Below, in pieces: positions 34,781 through 42,251 of a DNA stretch of 64,000 nucleotides. Made by a program: the position numbers and the translations under genes. The DNA is from Methylophaga sp. UBA3192 (lineage in GTDB: Bacteria > Pseudomonadota > Gammaproteobacteria > Nitrosococcales > Methylophagaceae). The notes beneath the pieces were generated by a model that saw only the letters and a program-made list of their open reading frames with translations, searched no databases and was not told where the DNA came from. Positions within the stretch are counted from its first letter, which is position 1, and each line of letters begins with the position of its first letter. The stretch lies in assembly GCA_002363955.1 (NCBI GenBank), contig DEXE01000002.1, forward strand, positions 230,814 through 294,813. The letters are read 5' to 3'.

Positions 34781-35793
34781 TGGCCGAACAACCCCGTAAA
34801 TTAACAGGTACTGAAAAAGCTGCTGTTTTTCTTCGCTCGATAGGTGAGGAAGATGCTGCTCAAGTACTAAAACATATGGGACCAAAAGAGGTTCAGAAAA
34901 TCGGTCAGGCCATGGCGACATTAAGCAATGTGACGCGTGGTGAAGTTGAAACTGTTTTAGGCAGTTTTGTCACTACTGTTGAGCAGGAGACCGGCCTTGG
35001 CATTGGGTCCCATGATTATGTTCGGAAAATGCTGGTCGGCGCGTTGGGTGAAGAACGGGCTGGTGGCTTGCTCGACAGGATCCTTTCCGGTGGTAACACG
35101 AACGGTCTTGAACAATTAAAATGGATGGATGCACGCGCTATCTATGAAGTCATCCGTCTGGAGCATCCCCAAATAGTGGCGATAGTATGTTCCTTCCTGG
35201 ATTCAGATCAGGCGGCACAGGTTCTTGGAATGTTTCCTGAACGGGATCAGGCAGCCATTCTGCTTCGCGTTGCAACCCTGGATGGCGTACAACCTGCAGC
35301 ACTGAACGAACTCAATGAGATCCTGGAAAAACAATTCAGTGGCAATGCTGGTGGACAAACGGCCACAGTGGGTGGTCCGAAAACGGCGGCGGATATTCTG
35401 AACTTTGTTGAGGGTAGTCGTGAAGCGGCCATAATGGAAAAGATCAAAGAGGCAGAACCGGATCTGGGTCAGAATATCGAAGATCTGATGTTTGTCTTTG
35501 ATAATCTGATTGATGTCGATGATCGCGGTATGCAGACGCTGATGCGTGAAATTCAAACCGATCAATTACAGCTAGCACTTAAAGGTGCTGACGAAAATCT
35601 TAAAGAGAAGTTTCTTAAAAACATGTCTCAGCGTGCGGCGGAAATGCTACGTGATGATCTCGAAGCCATGGGACCAGTGCGTGTCAGTGATGTCGAGGCC
35701 GCACAAAAATCCATTCTGGCTACCGCGCGGATGCTGTCCGATAAAGGTGATATTGCATTAGGTAGCGGCGGTGGTGGTGATGACTTCATCTGA
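34780..35793 (+). CDS. fliG: Flagellar motor switch protein FliG
   Basis: A 337-residue rotor protein with the N-terminal FliF-binding part (KAAVFLRSIGEEDAAQVLKH), the middle EHPQIVAIVCSFLDSDQAAQ and the C-terminal charged torque helix (MREIQTDQLQLALKGADENL). It couples ion flow through the stators to rotation and binds the MS ring and FliM. Its 3-prime end overlaps fliH. Confidence 0.96.
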   Translation: MAEQPRKLTGTEKAAVFLRSIGEEDAAQVLKHMGPKEVQKIGQAMATLSNVTRGEVETVLGSFVTTVEQETGLGIGSHDYVRKMLVGALGEERAGGLLDRILSGGNTNGLEQLKWMDARAIYEVIRLEHPQIVAIVCSFLDSDQAAQVLGMFPERDQAAILLRVATLDGVQPAALNELNEILEKQFSGNAGGQTATVGGPKTAADILNFVEGSREAAIMEKIKEAEPDLGQNIEDLMFVFDNLIDVDDRGMQTLMREIQTDQLQLALKGADENLKEKFLKNMSQRAAEMLRDDLEAMGPVRVSDVEAAQKSILATARMLSDKGDIALGSGGGGDDFI

Positions 35794-36466
35794 TGATCTT
35801 TATACGACCGAACATGCCAACGTTTTATCTGCCGAAGAGTTAGCCAACGCGTATGAGCGGTGGGAGGTTCCACGCGTTGTCTCGGTTTCTGATGTAGAAG
35901 CTGAAAATGCAAGCCCGCTTACGGTTGAAGCTATAGAAGCCGTTCAACAGGCTGCCCAGGAAGAAGGTTTTAAACTGGGATATGATGAAGGTTATCAGCA
36001 AGGCCATGAGGCTGGTATCAAAGCGGGTGAAGCCGATATTCAGCAGCAATCACAACATTGGAAAACCTTAATAGACAGTCTTCATGCACCACTTAAAGCT
36101 GTTGACGCCCTTGTCGAGCAGGATTTGCTTGCCATGCTTAGTCTGCTGACCCGACAAATCATTTATCAAGAGATCCGCCAGCAACCGGAGCTTGTCATCA
36201 CAGCTGTCAGAGAGGCATTGGCTGTATTACCGGTCAGTGATCGCCAGCTTAAGGTCTATCTGAATCCCGAAGATATGGAGCTGGTCAAAAATGGCCTGAA
36301 ACTGGATGAGGATGCCGGCTGGCAGTGGTATGAAGATCCGCTGTTGACTCGCGGAGGAGTAAAGTTGGTCACTGCGGATACCACGATTGATGCCACGGTT
36401 GAAACACGACTCAACAATTTGATTTCACGGTTATTGAGTCAAGACAATCACTATGAATCCTCCTGA
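35780..36466 (+). CDS. fliH: Flagellar export ATPase regulator FliH
   Basis: A 228-residue protein with the Gly-rich heptad-like region of FliH (GFKLGYDEGYQQGHEAGIKA, residues about 65-85) and a V-type ATPase subunit E-like C-terminal domain. It binds FliI as a dimer and tethers it to the export gate. I take the ATG at 35780 inside the fliG end. A GTG three codons earlier is also possible, since no clear ribosome site decides it. Confidence 0.92.
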   Translation: MTSSDDLYTTEHANVLSAEELANAYERWEVPRVVSVSDVEAENASPLTVEAIEAVQQAAQEEGFKLGYDEGYQQGHEAGIKAGEADIQQQSQHWKTLIDSLHAPLKAVDALVEQDLLAMLSLLTRQIIYQEIRQQPELVITAVREALAVLPVSDRQLKVYLNPEDMELVKNGLKLDEDAGWQWYEDPLLTRGGVKLVTADTTIDATVETRLNNLISRLLSQDNHYESS

Positions 36467-37871
36467 ACCCAATAATCGTGCTTTAGCGTTGCAACAGCAG
36501 TTGCAACAACATCACGCGCGATTAGCAGCCGATCAAGAGACTCCGATTACAGTTGAAGGACGTTTAACCCGTATGGTGGGGTTGACCCTGGAAGCGGTTG
36601 GATTTCAAGCATCCGTTGGCAGCCGATGTGAAATTTATGCCCCGGGACGTGAACCGGTTGAAGCTGAAGTGGTTGGTTTTCATGACGAAACGCTTTATCT
36701 GATGCCGACTGGCAACATTCGTGGTCTGGTACCTAATGCACGTGTCAGACCGATTCGCAGTGATTCCCAGGTTCCGGTAGGCGAAGCCTTATTGGGCCGG
36801 GTCGTTGATGGTGCCGGAAAGCCACTGGATGGTCGCGGACCATTGAATGTAAAAGATAAAGCTCCCCTGCATGGAAAAATCGTCAATCCGTTATCACGCG
36901 CCCCGGTCAGACAGCATCTGGATGTCGGTGTCAGGGCAATCAACGCGTTAATGACCGTTGGCCGTGGACAAAGGATGGGTCTGTTTGCCGGCAGTGGTGT
37001 GGGCAAAAGTGTATTGCTGGGTATGATGACCCGTTTTACCGAAGCCGATGTGATCGTCGTGGGGTTAATTGGCGAACGGGGACGTGAAGTAAAAGAATTT
37101 ATAGAAGATATTCTTGGTGAAGAAGGTTTGAAACGTGCCGTAGTAGTAGCTTCACCAGCAGATCATTCACCATTGATGCGTTTGCATGGTGCCATGTTGG
37201 CTACCAGTATTGCGGAATATTTTCGGGATCAGGGCAAACAGGTTTTATTGCTGATGGATTCACTGACGCGTTTTGCACAGGCGCAGCGGGAAATTGCACT
37301 TGCGGTAGGTGAACCGCCAGCCACTAAAGGTTACCCACCTTCAGTGTTTTCATTATTGCCGCAACTGGTTGAGCGAGCCGGCAGTGGTGAAGTAGGTGGC
37401 GGTGCAATTACCGCGATATACACCGTCCTGACTGAAGGTGATGATCAACAGGATCCGGTGGCTGATGCGGCCCGTGCCATTCTGGATGGGCATATTGTAT
37501 TATCCAGACAATTAGCTGAAGCCGGTCATTATCCTGCTATTGATGTTGAAGCATCGATCAGCCGGGTCATGCCGCAGGTGGTGGATGCCAAACATTTACA
37601 GCTGGCGCAGCAATTCAAGCAGATTTATGCCACTTACCGACAAAATCAGGATCTTATTACTATTGGAGCCTATCAGGCTGGCAGTGATCGACATATTGAT
37701 GAAGCAATTAATCGTTATCCGGCTTTATCAGCAATGTTGAAACAGGATATGCATGTGGCGCATGATTGGAATAACAGCATTCAGGCATTACAAAAACTGT
37801 CTTTTGGACAAATGAGTAATCAACCACAGTTAAATGGACAGCTGATGCAAGCGGAACAACGCAATTTCTAA
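36453..37871 (+). CDS. fliI: Flagellum-specific export ATPase FliI
   Basis: A 472-residue ATPase related to the F1 beta subunit. Walker A is GLFAGSGVGKSVLL, Walker B lies in VLLLMDSLTRFAQAQREIAL, and the block GEPPATKGYPPSVF is diagnostic of FliI. It energises substrate unloading at the flagellar export gate with FliH and FliJ. It overlaps fliH by 14 bases. Confidence 0.96.
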   Translation: MNPPEPNNRALALQQQLQQHHARLAADQETPITVEGRLTRMVGLTLEAVGFQASVGSRCEIYAPGREPVEAEVVGFHDETLYLMPTGNIRGLVPNARVRPIRSDSQVPVGEALLGRVVDGAGKPLDGRGPLNVKDKAPLHGKIVNPLSRAPVRQHLDVGVRAINALMTVGRGQRMGLFAGSGVGKSVLLGMMTRFTEADVIVVGLIGERGREVKEFIEDILGEEGLKRAVVVASPADHSPLMRLHGAMLATSIAEYFRDQGKQVLLLMDSLTRFAQAQREIALAVGEPPATKGYPPSVFSLLPQLVERAGSGEVGGGAITAIYTVLTEGDDQQDPVADAARAILDGHIVLSRQLAEAGHYPAIDVEASISRVMPQVVDAKHLQLAQQFKQIYATYRQNQDLITIGAYQAGSDRHIDEAINRYPALSAMLKQDMHVAHDWNNSIQALQKLSFGQMSNQPQLNGQLMQAEQRNF

Positions 37872-37908
37872 TTGCTTTTAACTTTTCTTATACGGGGTTT
37901 ATGAGCAC

Positions 37909-38352
37909 ATGACACGGGCAACTAAACTAAACCCAGTGATTGAAATGGCTGGCCGTGAGACGGATAAGGCCATGCAAGACTTGGTTCAGGCCAATAACGT
38001 ATTAGATCAGGAAAGACATCAGCTCAATGACTTATTGCGATATCGTGAAGAATATCTGCAACAGTTTCGACAAGGCGATGCGCTACAGATGAGCGCACGC
38101 AAAGCCATTGATTTACGAAATTTTCTGGCTCAGTTAGATCAGGCTATACGCTTACAACAGAGTCAGGTTGAACGCTGTTTTGTTCAGACACAAAAACAAC
38201 AACAGCGATGGCTGGAAGCCAGAAATAAACAACGTTCAATCGAATCCCTCAAAGATCGCTACCAAAACGAAGCCGAACAACGACAGCAAAAACTGGAACA
38301 GCGGTTGGCAGATGAACATACTGCTATGCTCTGGGCGCGCAGACATAAATAA
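37909..38352 (+). CDS. fliJ: Flagellar export protein FliJ
   Basis: A 147-residue protein that is nearly all coiled coil with many Gln, Arg and Glu residues, as in FliJ. It lies right after fliI. The motif LNDLLRYREEYLQQF near residue 40 is characteristic. It acts as the stalk of the FliI ring and recycles export chaperones. Normally fliK follows; here a chemosensory cassette intervenes. Confidence 0.92.
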   Translation: MTRATKLNPVIEMAGRETDKAMQDLVQANNVLDQERHQLNDLLRYREEYLQQFRQGDALQMSARKAIDLRNFLAQLDQAIRLQQSQVERCFVQTQKQQQRWLEARNKQRSIESLKDRYQNEAEQRQQKLEQRLADEHTAMLWARRHK

Positions 38353-38356
38353 ACAC

Positions 38357-38372
38357 TGGCATAGTCTCTGCA
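38357..38372 (+). promoter_or_regulatory. Sigma-54 promoter of the chemosensory cassette
   Basis: TGGCATAGTCTCTGCA has GG at 38358-38359 and GC at 38370-38371, with 10 bases between. It begins 4 bases after the fliJ stop. Expected start is near 38383, giving a leader of about 108 bases before the STAS gene. Confidence 0.75.
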
Positions 38373-38404
38373 TCAACCTTTAAAAAGCGGAAAATTCCGT
38401 GCAG

Positions 38405-38460
38405 CTTGGAATTTTGATAGGTTTGCCAATGGATAACGTGTTGCCTCCAAGTTTTTTTTT
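38405..38460 (+). terminator. Terminator-like long-loop hairpin in the cassette leader
   Basis: CTTGGA (38405-38410) pairs with TCCAAG (38446-38451), followed at once by nine T bases (38452-38460). The loop is 35 bases, unusually long. The structure lies downstream of the sigma-54 promoter and upstream of the first gene. It could end fliEFGHIJ transcripts, attenuate the cassette, or both. Confidence 0.5.
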
Positions 38461-38490
38461 GTCAAAAACAGTATTTGAAAAGCCATAATT

Positions 38491-38823
38491 ATGATGCATA
38501 CAAAAACAACGCTGGATTGCGGAGTGCAGCTCACCATTACTCAACTGGAGCTTTGGTATTTGCATTGTCTGAAACTATTGCTTGCTGGAGACAGTATCTA
38601 TATCGATGTCAGTCGATTACAAAAAATTGACACCGCAGCTCTGCAATTGTTGTATCAATTTTATCAACAGGCACAACATTACGGTATTCAGGTAGTTTGG
38701 TCAGATATGAGTGAGAACTTTCAGGATGCAGTCAACTTATCAGGATTAATGTTTACAATGGAAAACCAGCAGTCATCAGACGAATCAGGCAATGGAGAAA
38801 AACTAGGATGGCCAGCATATTAG
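38491..38823 (+). CDS. STAS-domain protein (anti-anti-sigma-like) of the chemosensory cassette
   Basis: A 110-residue protein built of a single STAS domain. SIYIDVSRLQKIDTAALQLL carries the conserved Asp-Thr at the position phosphorylated in SpoIIAA-type proteins (residue about 48), with Ala-Ala in place of the usual Ser/Ala-Gly. The last 20 residues are polar and probably disordered. STAS proteins often neighbour cheY and cheA in accessory chemosensory clusters, where they may act as outputs or scaffolds. No kinase or phosphatase partner is adjacent. It overlaps the next gene by 16 bases. No good ribosome site is visible. Confidence 0.75.
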   Translation: MMHTKTTLDCGVQLTITQLELWYLHCLKLLLAGDSIYIDVSRLQKIDTAALQLLYQFYQQAQHYGIQVVWSDMSENFQDAVNLSGLMFTMENQQSSDESGNGEKLGWPAY

Positions 38824-39170
38824 TAGTGGATGATTCGCCTTCGTTAAGACAAATGCTGCAAATTATTTTGCAGAATTCCGATCATGAGGTGTTGTGCGCA
38901 GAAGATGGTAAACAGGCGCTTGAAATGGTGTCTGAAGTGCAGTTCGATTTGATATTAAGTGACTTTAATATGCCACAGCTAAGTGGGCCGGAATTCATTG
39001 TGCTGCTTCGCCAACTACCGCAATACCGGTTTACTCCCGTGCTGCTGTTAACGACCGAAACAGATGAAGATAAAAAACAAATTGGACGCAGCGCCGGGGC
39101 CAGCGGATGGTTGAAAAAACCGTTTGACCCTGAGCAGTTGGTCCTGACGGTTAATTCACTGTTGAATTAA
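38808..39170 (+). CDS. CheY-like single-domain response regulator
   Basis: A 120-residue receiver domain with no output domain. The acidic pocket is Asp8-Asp9, the phospho-acceptor is Asp52 in LILSDFNMP, Thr82/83 fills the switch Thr position, and Lys104 is followed by Pro-Phe. All catalytic residues are present, so it should accept phosphate from the adjacent CheA. Whether it binds the flagellar motor (FliM) or another target cannot be told from sequence. It begins inside the STAS gene and ends 11 bases before cheA. Confidence 0.88.
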   Translation: MASILVVDDSPSLRQMLQIILQNSDHEVLCAEDGKQALEMVSEVQFDLILSDFNMPQLSGPEFIVLLRQLPQYRFTPVLLLTTETDEDKKQIGRSAGASGWLKKPFDPEQLVLTVNSLLN

Positions 39171-39181
39171 ATCTGATATCA

Positions 39182-41071
39182 ATGAAACCTTCATTATCTT
39201 CTGCAACAGCCGCTTTTCAAGAAGAAGCGCTGGAGACATTGCAGCAAATAGAACAATGGACAGTATCCTCATTACAGGAGGTATCGGCCTACAATGAGCC
39301 GCAAGAAACGCGCAGATTACTGCACTCTTTGAAAGGTACGGCAGCCAGTTTTGGTCATGATGTTATGGCGCAGGTCTGCCATGCCATAGAGAGTTTTTTG
39401 GAAGATAAACAGCAACTCAGTGTGCAGGATAGTGAAACGTTGTTAACAGCAATTGACTATTGCCGCCAAAGCTTAAATGAACCTGAATTAAGTCCGCAGT
39501 TGCAGAACGGAAATCTGGCAGATTGTATCGCTATGCTGAAGAGTCAGGTGCAGCGTACTCAAGAACCATCAAATGCCAGGCTCCCTCAGGAAATAAATGG
39601 TTCAGTTTGGCAAATTGATTTTGCACCGCACCGGCAGTTTTTTGAAAACGGTCATGATCCTTTACGTATTATCAGGGCATTACGTAATTTGGGGCCTGTT
39701 AAAGTCTCGGTATTCACTGATAAATTGCCGGATTTTGCTGATTTTGATCCATTTCAATGTTATCTGCGCTGGCAGATCACCCTTAAAGCAGAACTGGATT
39801 ATAAAAAGCTGGCGACTCAATTCGAATGGGTAAAACATCTGTGTGATTTAACCATAGATTTACTGGCTTTACCCCAAACCAACCGGCTCATTGAGCCAAA
39901 TCGTTACAAACTGAATGAAGCGGATCTGGATTCATTACTCACTGTTTCTCAAACGCTGCAGTCGCAGTTATATAAAGCTATTGCGTTGACAGACCAGTTA
40001 AATCATACGGATAAGGTTCGTTTGTCGCGTCGTAATCATGCGATGAAGCGCCAGCAGCAACTGTTACAGCAACAGCTGTTACAGATTACGATGCGCCCTT
40101 TGGCTGATGCTTTTGCCAGATTGCCTCGGATGGCTTTTGATCTGGGACAAAAAACCAATAAACCCGTACAACTGCATATGCATATTGCAGCCATTGAACT
40201 GGATAGTCTGATCATCAATTCATTGATGGATCCCTTGATGCACCTGTTACGCAATGCGCTGGCGCATGGAATTGAATCCGCTGAACAGCGTCAACAGTCC
40301 GGCAAACCCGTTAATGGGCAGATTCATATATCCGCCGAGCAAATCGATGAGCAGTTATTAATCCGTTTCAGTGATGATGGAGCGGGACTGTCCGAGCAAC
40401 AGATTCTGGCAAAAGCCAGGCAAATGGGCATTAACATTCAGAACTCAATAAAGAACAGTCAGCAACTCAGCGAGTGGATTTTTCGTGCGGGTTTTTCAAC
40501 GGCTAAATCGGCCGATGCTATTTCCGGGAGAGGTATCGGGCTGGATGTGGTCAAGCAGCACGTTACCGATTTGGGCGGCAGTATTGAGTTGGTCTCTGCT
40601 CAGGGAAAAGGCTGTTGCTTTACGATGAATATTCCTGTTCAGCGTTCTCTGGTTGATGTTCAGCTGGTCAGCGTTTCCGGGCAGACAGTTGCATTGCCGT
40701 TAATCAATTTAATCGATAGTTATGCTTTTGATAGCAACAGAGTGATTTGGCAGCATGGCAAGCAGTGGTTTATTACGGATGATAGTCGTCAAATTCCCTT
40801 GTTCGATCTCGGTAAGTTTCTGCAATTGGCACCTGAGCCTGAAGATGATGAGGCGACCTTTATCATCGTATTGAATGCGGAAAACCATTTTTTTGCCGTG
40901 CAAGTGGAGCGTCTGGCAGAACAGGCGCAGTTGTTAATCAAATCCTTGCGTCCACACTATCGTCATCTGAGTGGCGTTAAAGGGGTTGCCATATTGCCTG
41001 AGGGAAGTTTGGCTTTATTGCTCGAGCCCGGCAGATTGTTGATGTCATTCTCAAACCTTGGTGAAAGCTGA
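39182..41071 (+). CDS. cheA: CheA-type chemosensory histidine kinase
   Basis: A 629-residue kinase with the full CheA layout. An Hpt domain (residues 1-110) has phospho-acceptor His48 in RLLHSLKGTAASFG. A middle ferredoxin-like domain spans about 140-235. A dimerisation helix pair follows. The ATPase domain has the N box around Asn358 and His362 (HLLRNALAHGIES), DDGAGL and GRGIGLDVVKQH. A CheW-like domain runs from about 480 to 625. The residue before the N-box His, usually Asp, is Ala here. It should phosphorylate the adjacent CheY-like protein under control of a receptor. It differs from the CheA expected in a main che operon by its neighbours. Confidence 0.92.
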   Translation: MKPSLSSATAAFQEEALETLQQIEQWTVSSLQEVSAYNEPQETRRLLHSLKGTAASFGHDVMAQVCHAIESFLEDKQQLSVQDSETLLTAIDYCRQSLNEPELSPQLQNGNLADCIAMLKSQVQRTQEPSNARLPQEINGSVWQIDFAPHRQFFENGHDPLRIIRALRNLGPVKVSVFTDKLPDFADFDPFQCYLRWQITLKAELDYKKLATQFEWVKHLCDLTIDLLALPQTNRLIEPNRYKLNEADLDSLLTVSQTLQSQLYKAIALTDQLNHTDKVRLSRRNHAMKRQQQLLQQQLLQITMRPLADAFARLPRMAFDLGQKTNKPVQLHMHIAAIELDSLIINSLMDPLMHLLRNALAHGIESAEQRQQSGKPVNGQIHISAEQIDEQLLIRFSDDGAGLSEQQILAKARQMGINIQNSIKNSQQLSEWIFRAGFSTAKSADAISGRGIGLDVVKQHVTDLGGSIELVSAQGKGCCFTMNIPVQRSLVDVQLVSVSGQTVALPLINLIDSYAFDSNRVIWQHGKQWFITDDSRQIPLFDLGKFLQLAPEPEDDEATFIIVLNAENHFFAVQVERLAEQAQLLIKSLRPHYRHLSGVKGVAILPEGSLALLLEPGRLLMSFSNLGES

Positions 41072-41072
41072 A

Positions 41073-41531
41073 ATGACCAGCGAAGTGCATTTAAATCAGG
41101 ATATTTACCAGTTGATGGTGATCAGTCACCAAAAGTTCATGGTGCCAGTCCATAGTATTGTCAGTGTGTTCGCACTGGAGGATATACTTCAATTGCCACA
41201 TACACCCGATTGGCTGTCAGGCGTGGCACATATTCGTAATGCAATTGTACCGGTCGTCAATCTGAATGAACTGATAGGTTCCGCTGAGCCAGCGATTCAA
41301 TCGGCTTATCCGTTACTTGTGTTATTGCGCCATCCTCGGGACTCACAGCGCTGGTTGGCGCTTTGTGTAACAGATCTCAGTAGCGTTTTGCTCAAGGAAG
41401 ATCTGCATAAAATGTCATCAAGCTCAGCGGTTCATCCTTGTTTGAAGGCTGTGTTGGACAATCATTCACAAAAAATCCATTGGCTTGATATCAGTAAATT
41501 ATTTGAGCAATTGATTAAGGAACAAGCGTAA
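41073..41531 (+). CDS. cheW: CheW-type coupling protein
   Basis: A 152-residue single CheW domain: YQLMVISHQKFMVPVHSIVS, then LSGVAHIRNAIVPVVNLNEL with the conserved Arg-Asn-x-Ile-x-Pro-Val-Val-Asn core. It links CheA to receptors. The start is taken at ATG 41073, one base after the cheA stop; an upstream in-frame TTG at 41058 overlaps cheA. Its partner receptor is probably the globin protein two genes on or the receptor at 45006. Confidence 0.87.
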   Translation: MTSEVHLNQDIYQLMVISHQKFMVPVHSIVSVFALEDILQLPHTPDWLSGVAHIRNAIVPVVNLNELIGSAEPAIQSAYPLLVLLRHPRDSQRWLALCVTDLSSVLLKEDLHKMSSSSAVHPCLKAVLDNHSQKIHWLDISKLFEQLIKEQA

Positions 41532-41534
41532 GGG

Positions 41535-42251
41535 ATGTCTGAGCAAGGAGCCAAGCGCATCATTGCGGTGATGAACCAAACGCATGATGTTGGGAAGACC
41601 ACGGTCACTGCAAATTTAGGTGTTATCCTGGCAGAAATGGGCTATCGGGTTTTAATGCTGGATTTGGATCCCCAGTCTGATTTAAGCCGACAGTTCGGTG
41701 TGCCTGAAACGCAACCAGGAATGGATGCCCTGTTAAGTGATAATGCTTTGGCAAGCGAGCTATTACTGCCCTTAACTGAGCATCTATCGCTTATTGCATC
41801 CGGTCCGGAGCTGCTTTTGTACGAGCAACAAACACCCTCGGCAAAACTCGGTATGCAACTGAAGCAATTACTTACTTCGACAATACAGGCAGATGCAGAT
41901 ATTATTCTAATTGACTGTGCAGCCTTATCGGGGTTGTTAGGGACCAATGCGGTGTTAGCGGCTACAGATATGTTAATTCCGGTTTCTGCAGGACACGGAG
42001 CACTACGCGGTATGATAAAAATGTTACCCGTATTGCAACGGGTGTCGAAGTTGAGAGCAGAGTCATTAAGATTATGGCTGTGTTTAAATAGATTACCGGA
42101 TGGCAGTGATTTTGCTTACCAGTTTGGTCATTTATTAACGCAGTATTTTCCGAAGCGAGTGCTGAAAACGGTGATATACGATAACGAGTCTGCCAATCCG
42201 GCAGATTATCAATCTCTGGCAAACGATTTGCTGTTGGGAAGAGCAGATTAA
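41535..42251 (+). CDS. ParA/MinD-like ATPase with altered Walker A
   Basis: A 238-residue ParA-family protein: VLMLDLDPQSDLSRQFG after the P-loop, IILIDCAALSGLLGTNAVLA as the Walker B region, and a typical C-terminus. The deviant Walker A, normally KGGVGKTT, reads THDVGKTT. The P-loop Lys-Thr-Thr is kept but the signature lysine that acts across the dimer is replaced, and the usual Pro-Pro after the Walker B Asp is Ala-Ala. ParA-like proteins such as ParC position chemosensory arrays at the cell pole. Here the role is inferred from the neighbours, and ATP-driven dimerisation may be changed. It overlaps the next gene by one base (TAATG). Confidence 0.83.
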   Translation: MSEQGAKRIIAVMNQTHDVGKTTVTANLGVILAEMGYRVLMLDLDPQSDLSRQFGVPETQPGMDALLSDNALASELLLPLTEHLSLIASGPELLLYEQQTPSAKLGMQLKQLLTSTIQADADIILIDCAALSGLLGTNAVLAATDMLIPVSAGHGALRGMIKMLPVLQRVSKLRAESLRLWLCLNRLPDGSDFAYQFGHLLTQYFPKRVLKTVIYDNESANPADYQSLANDLLLGRAD

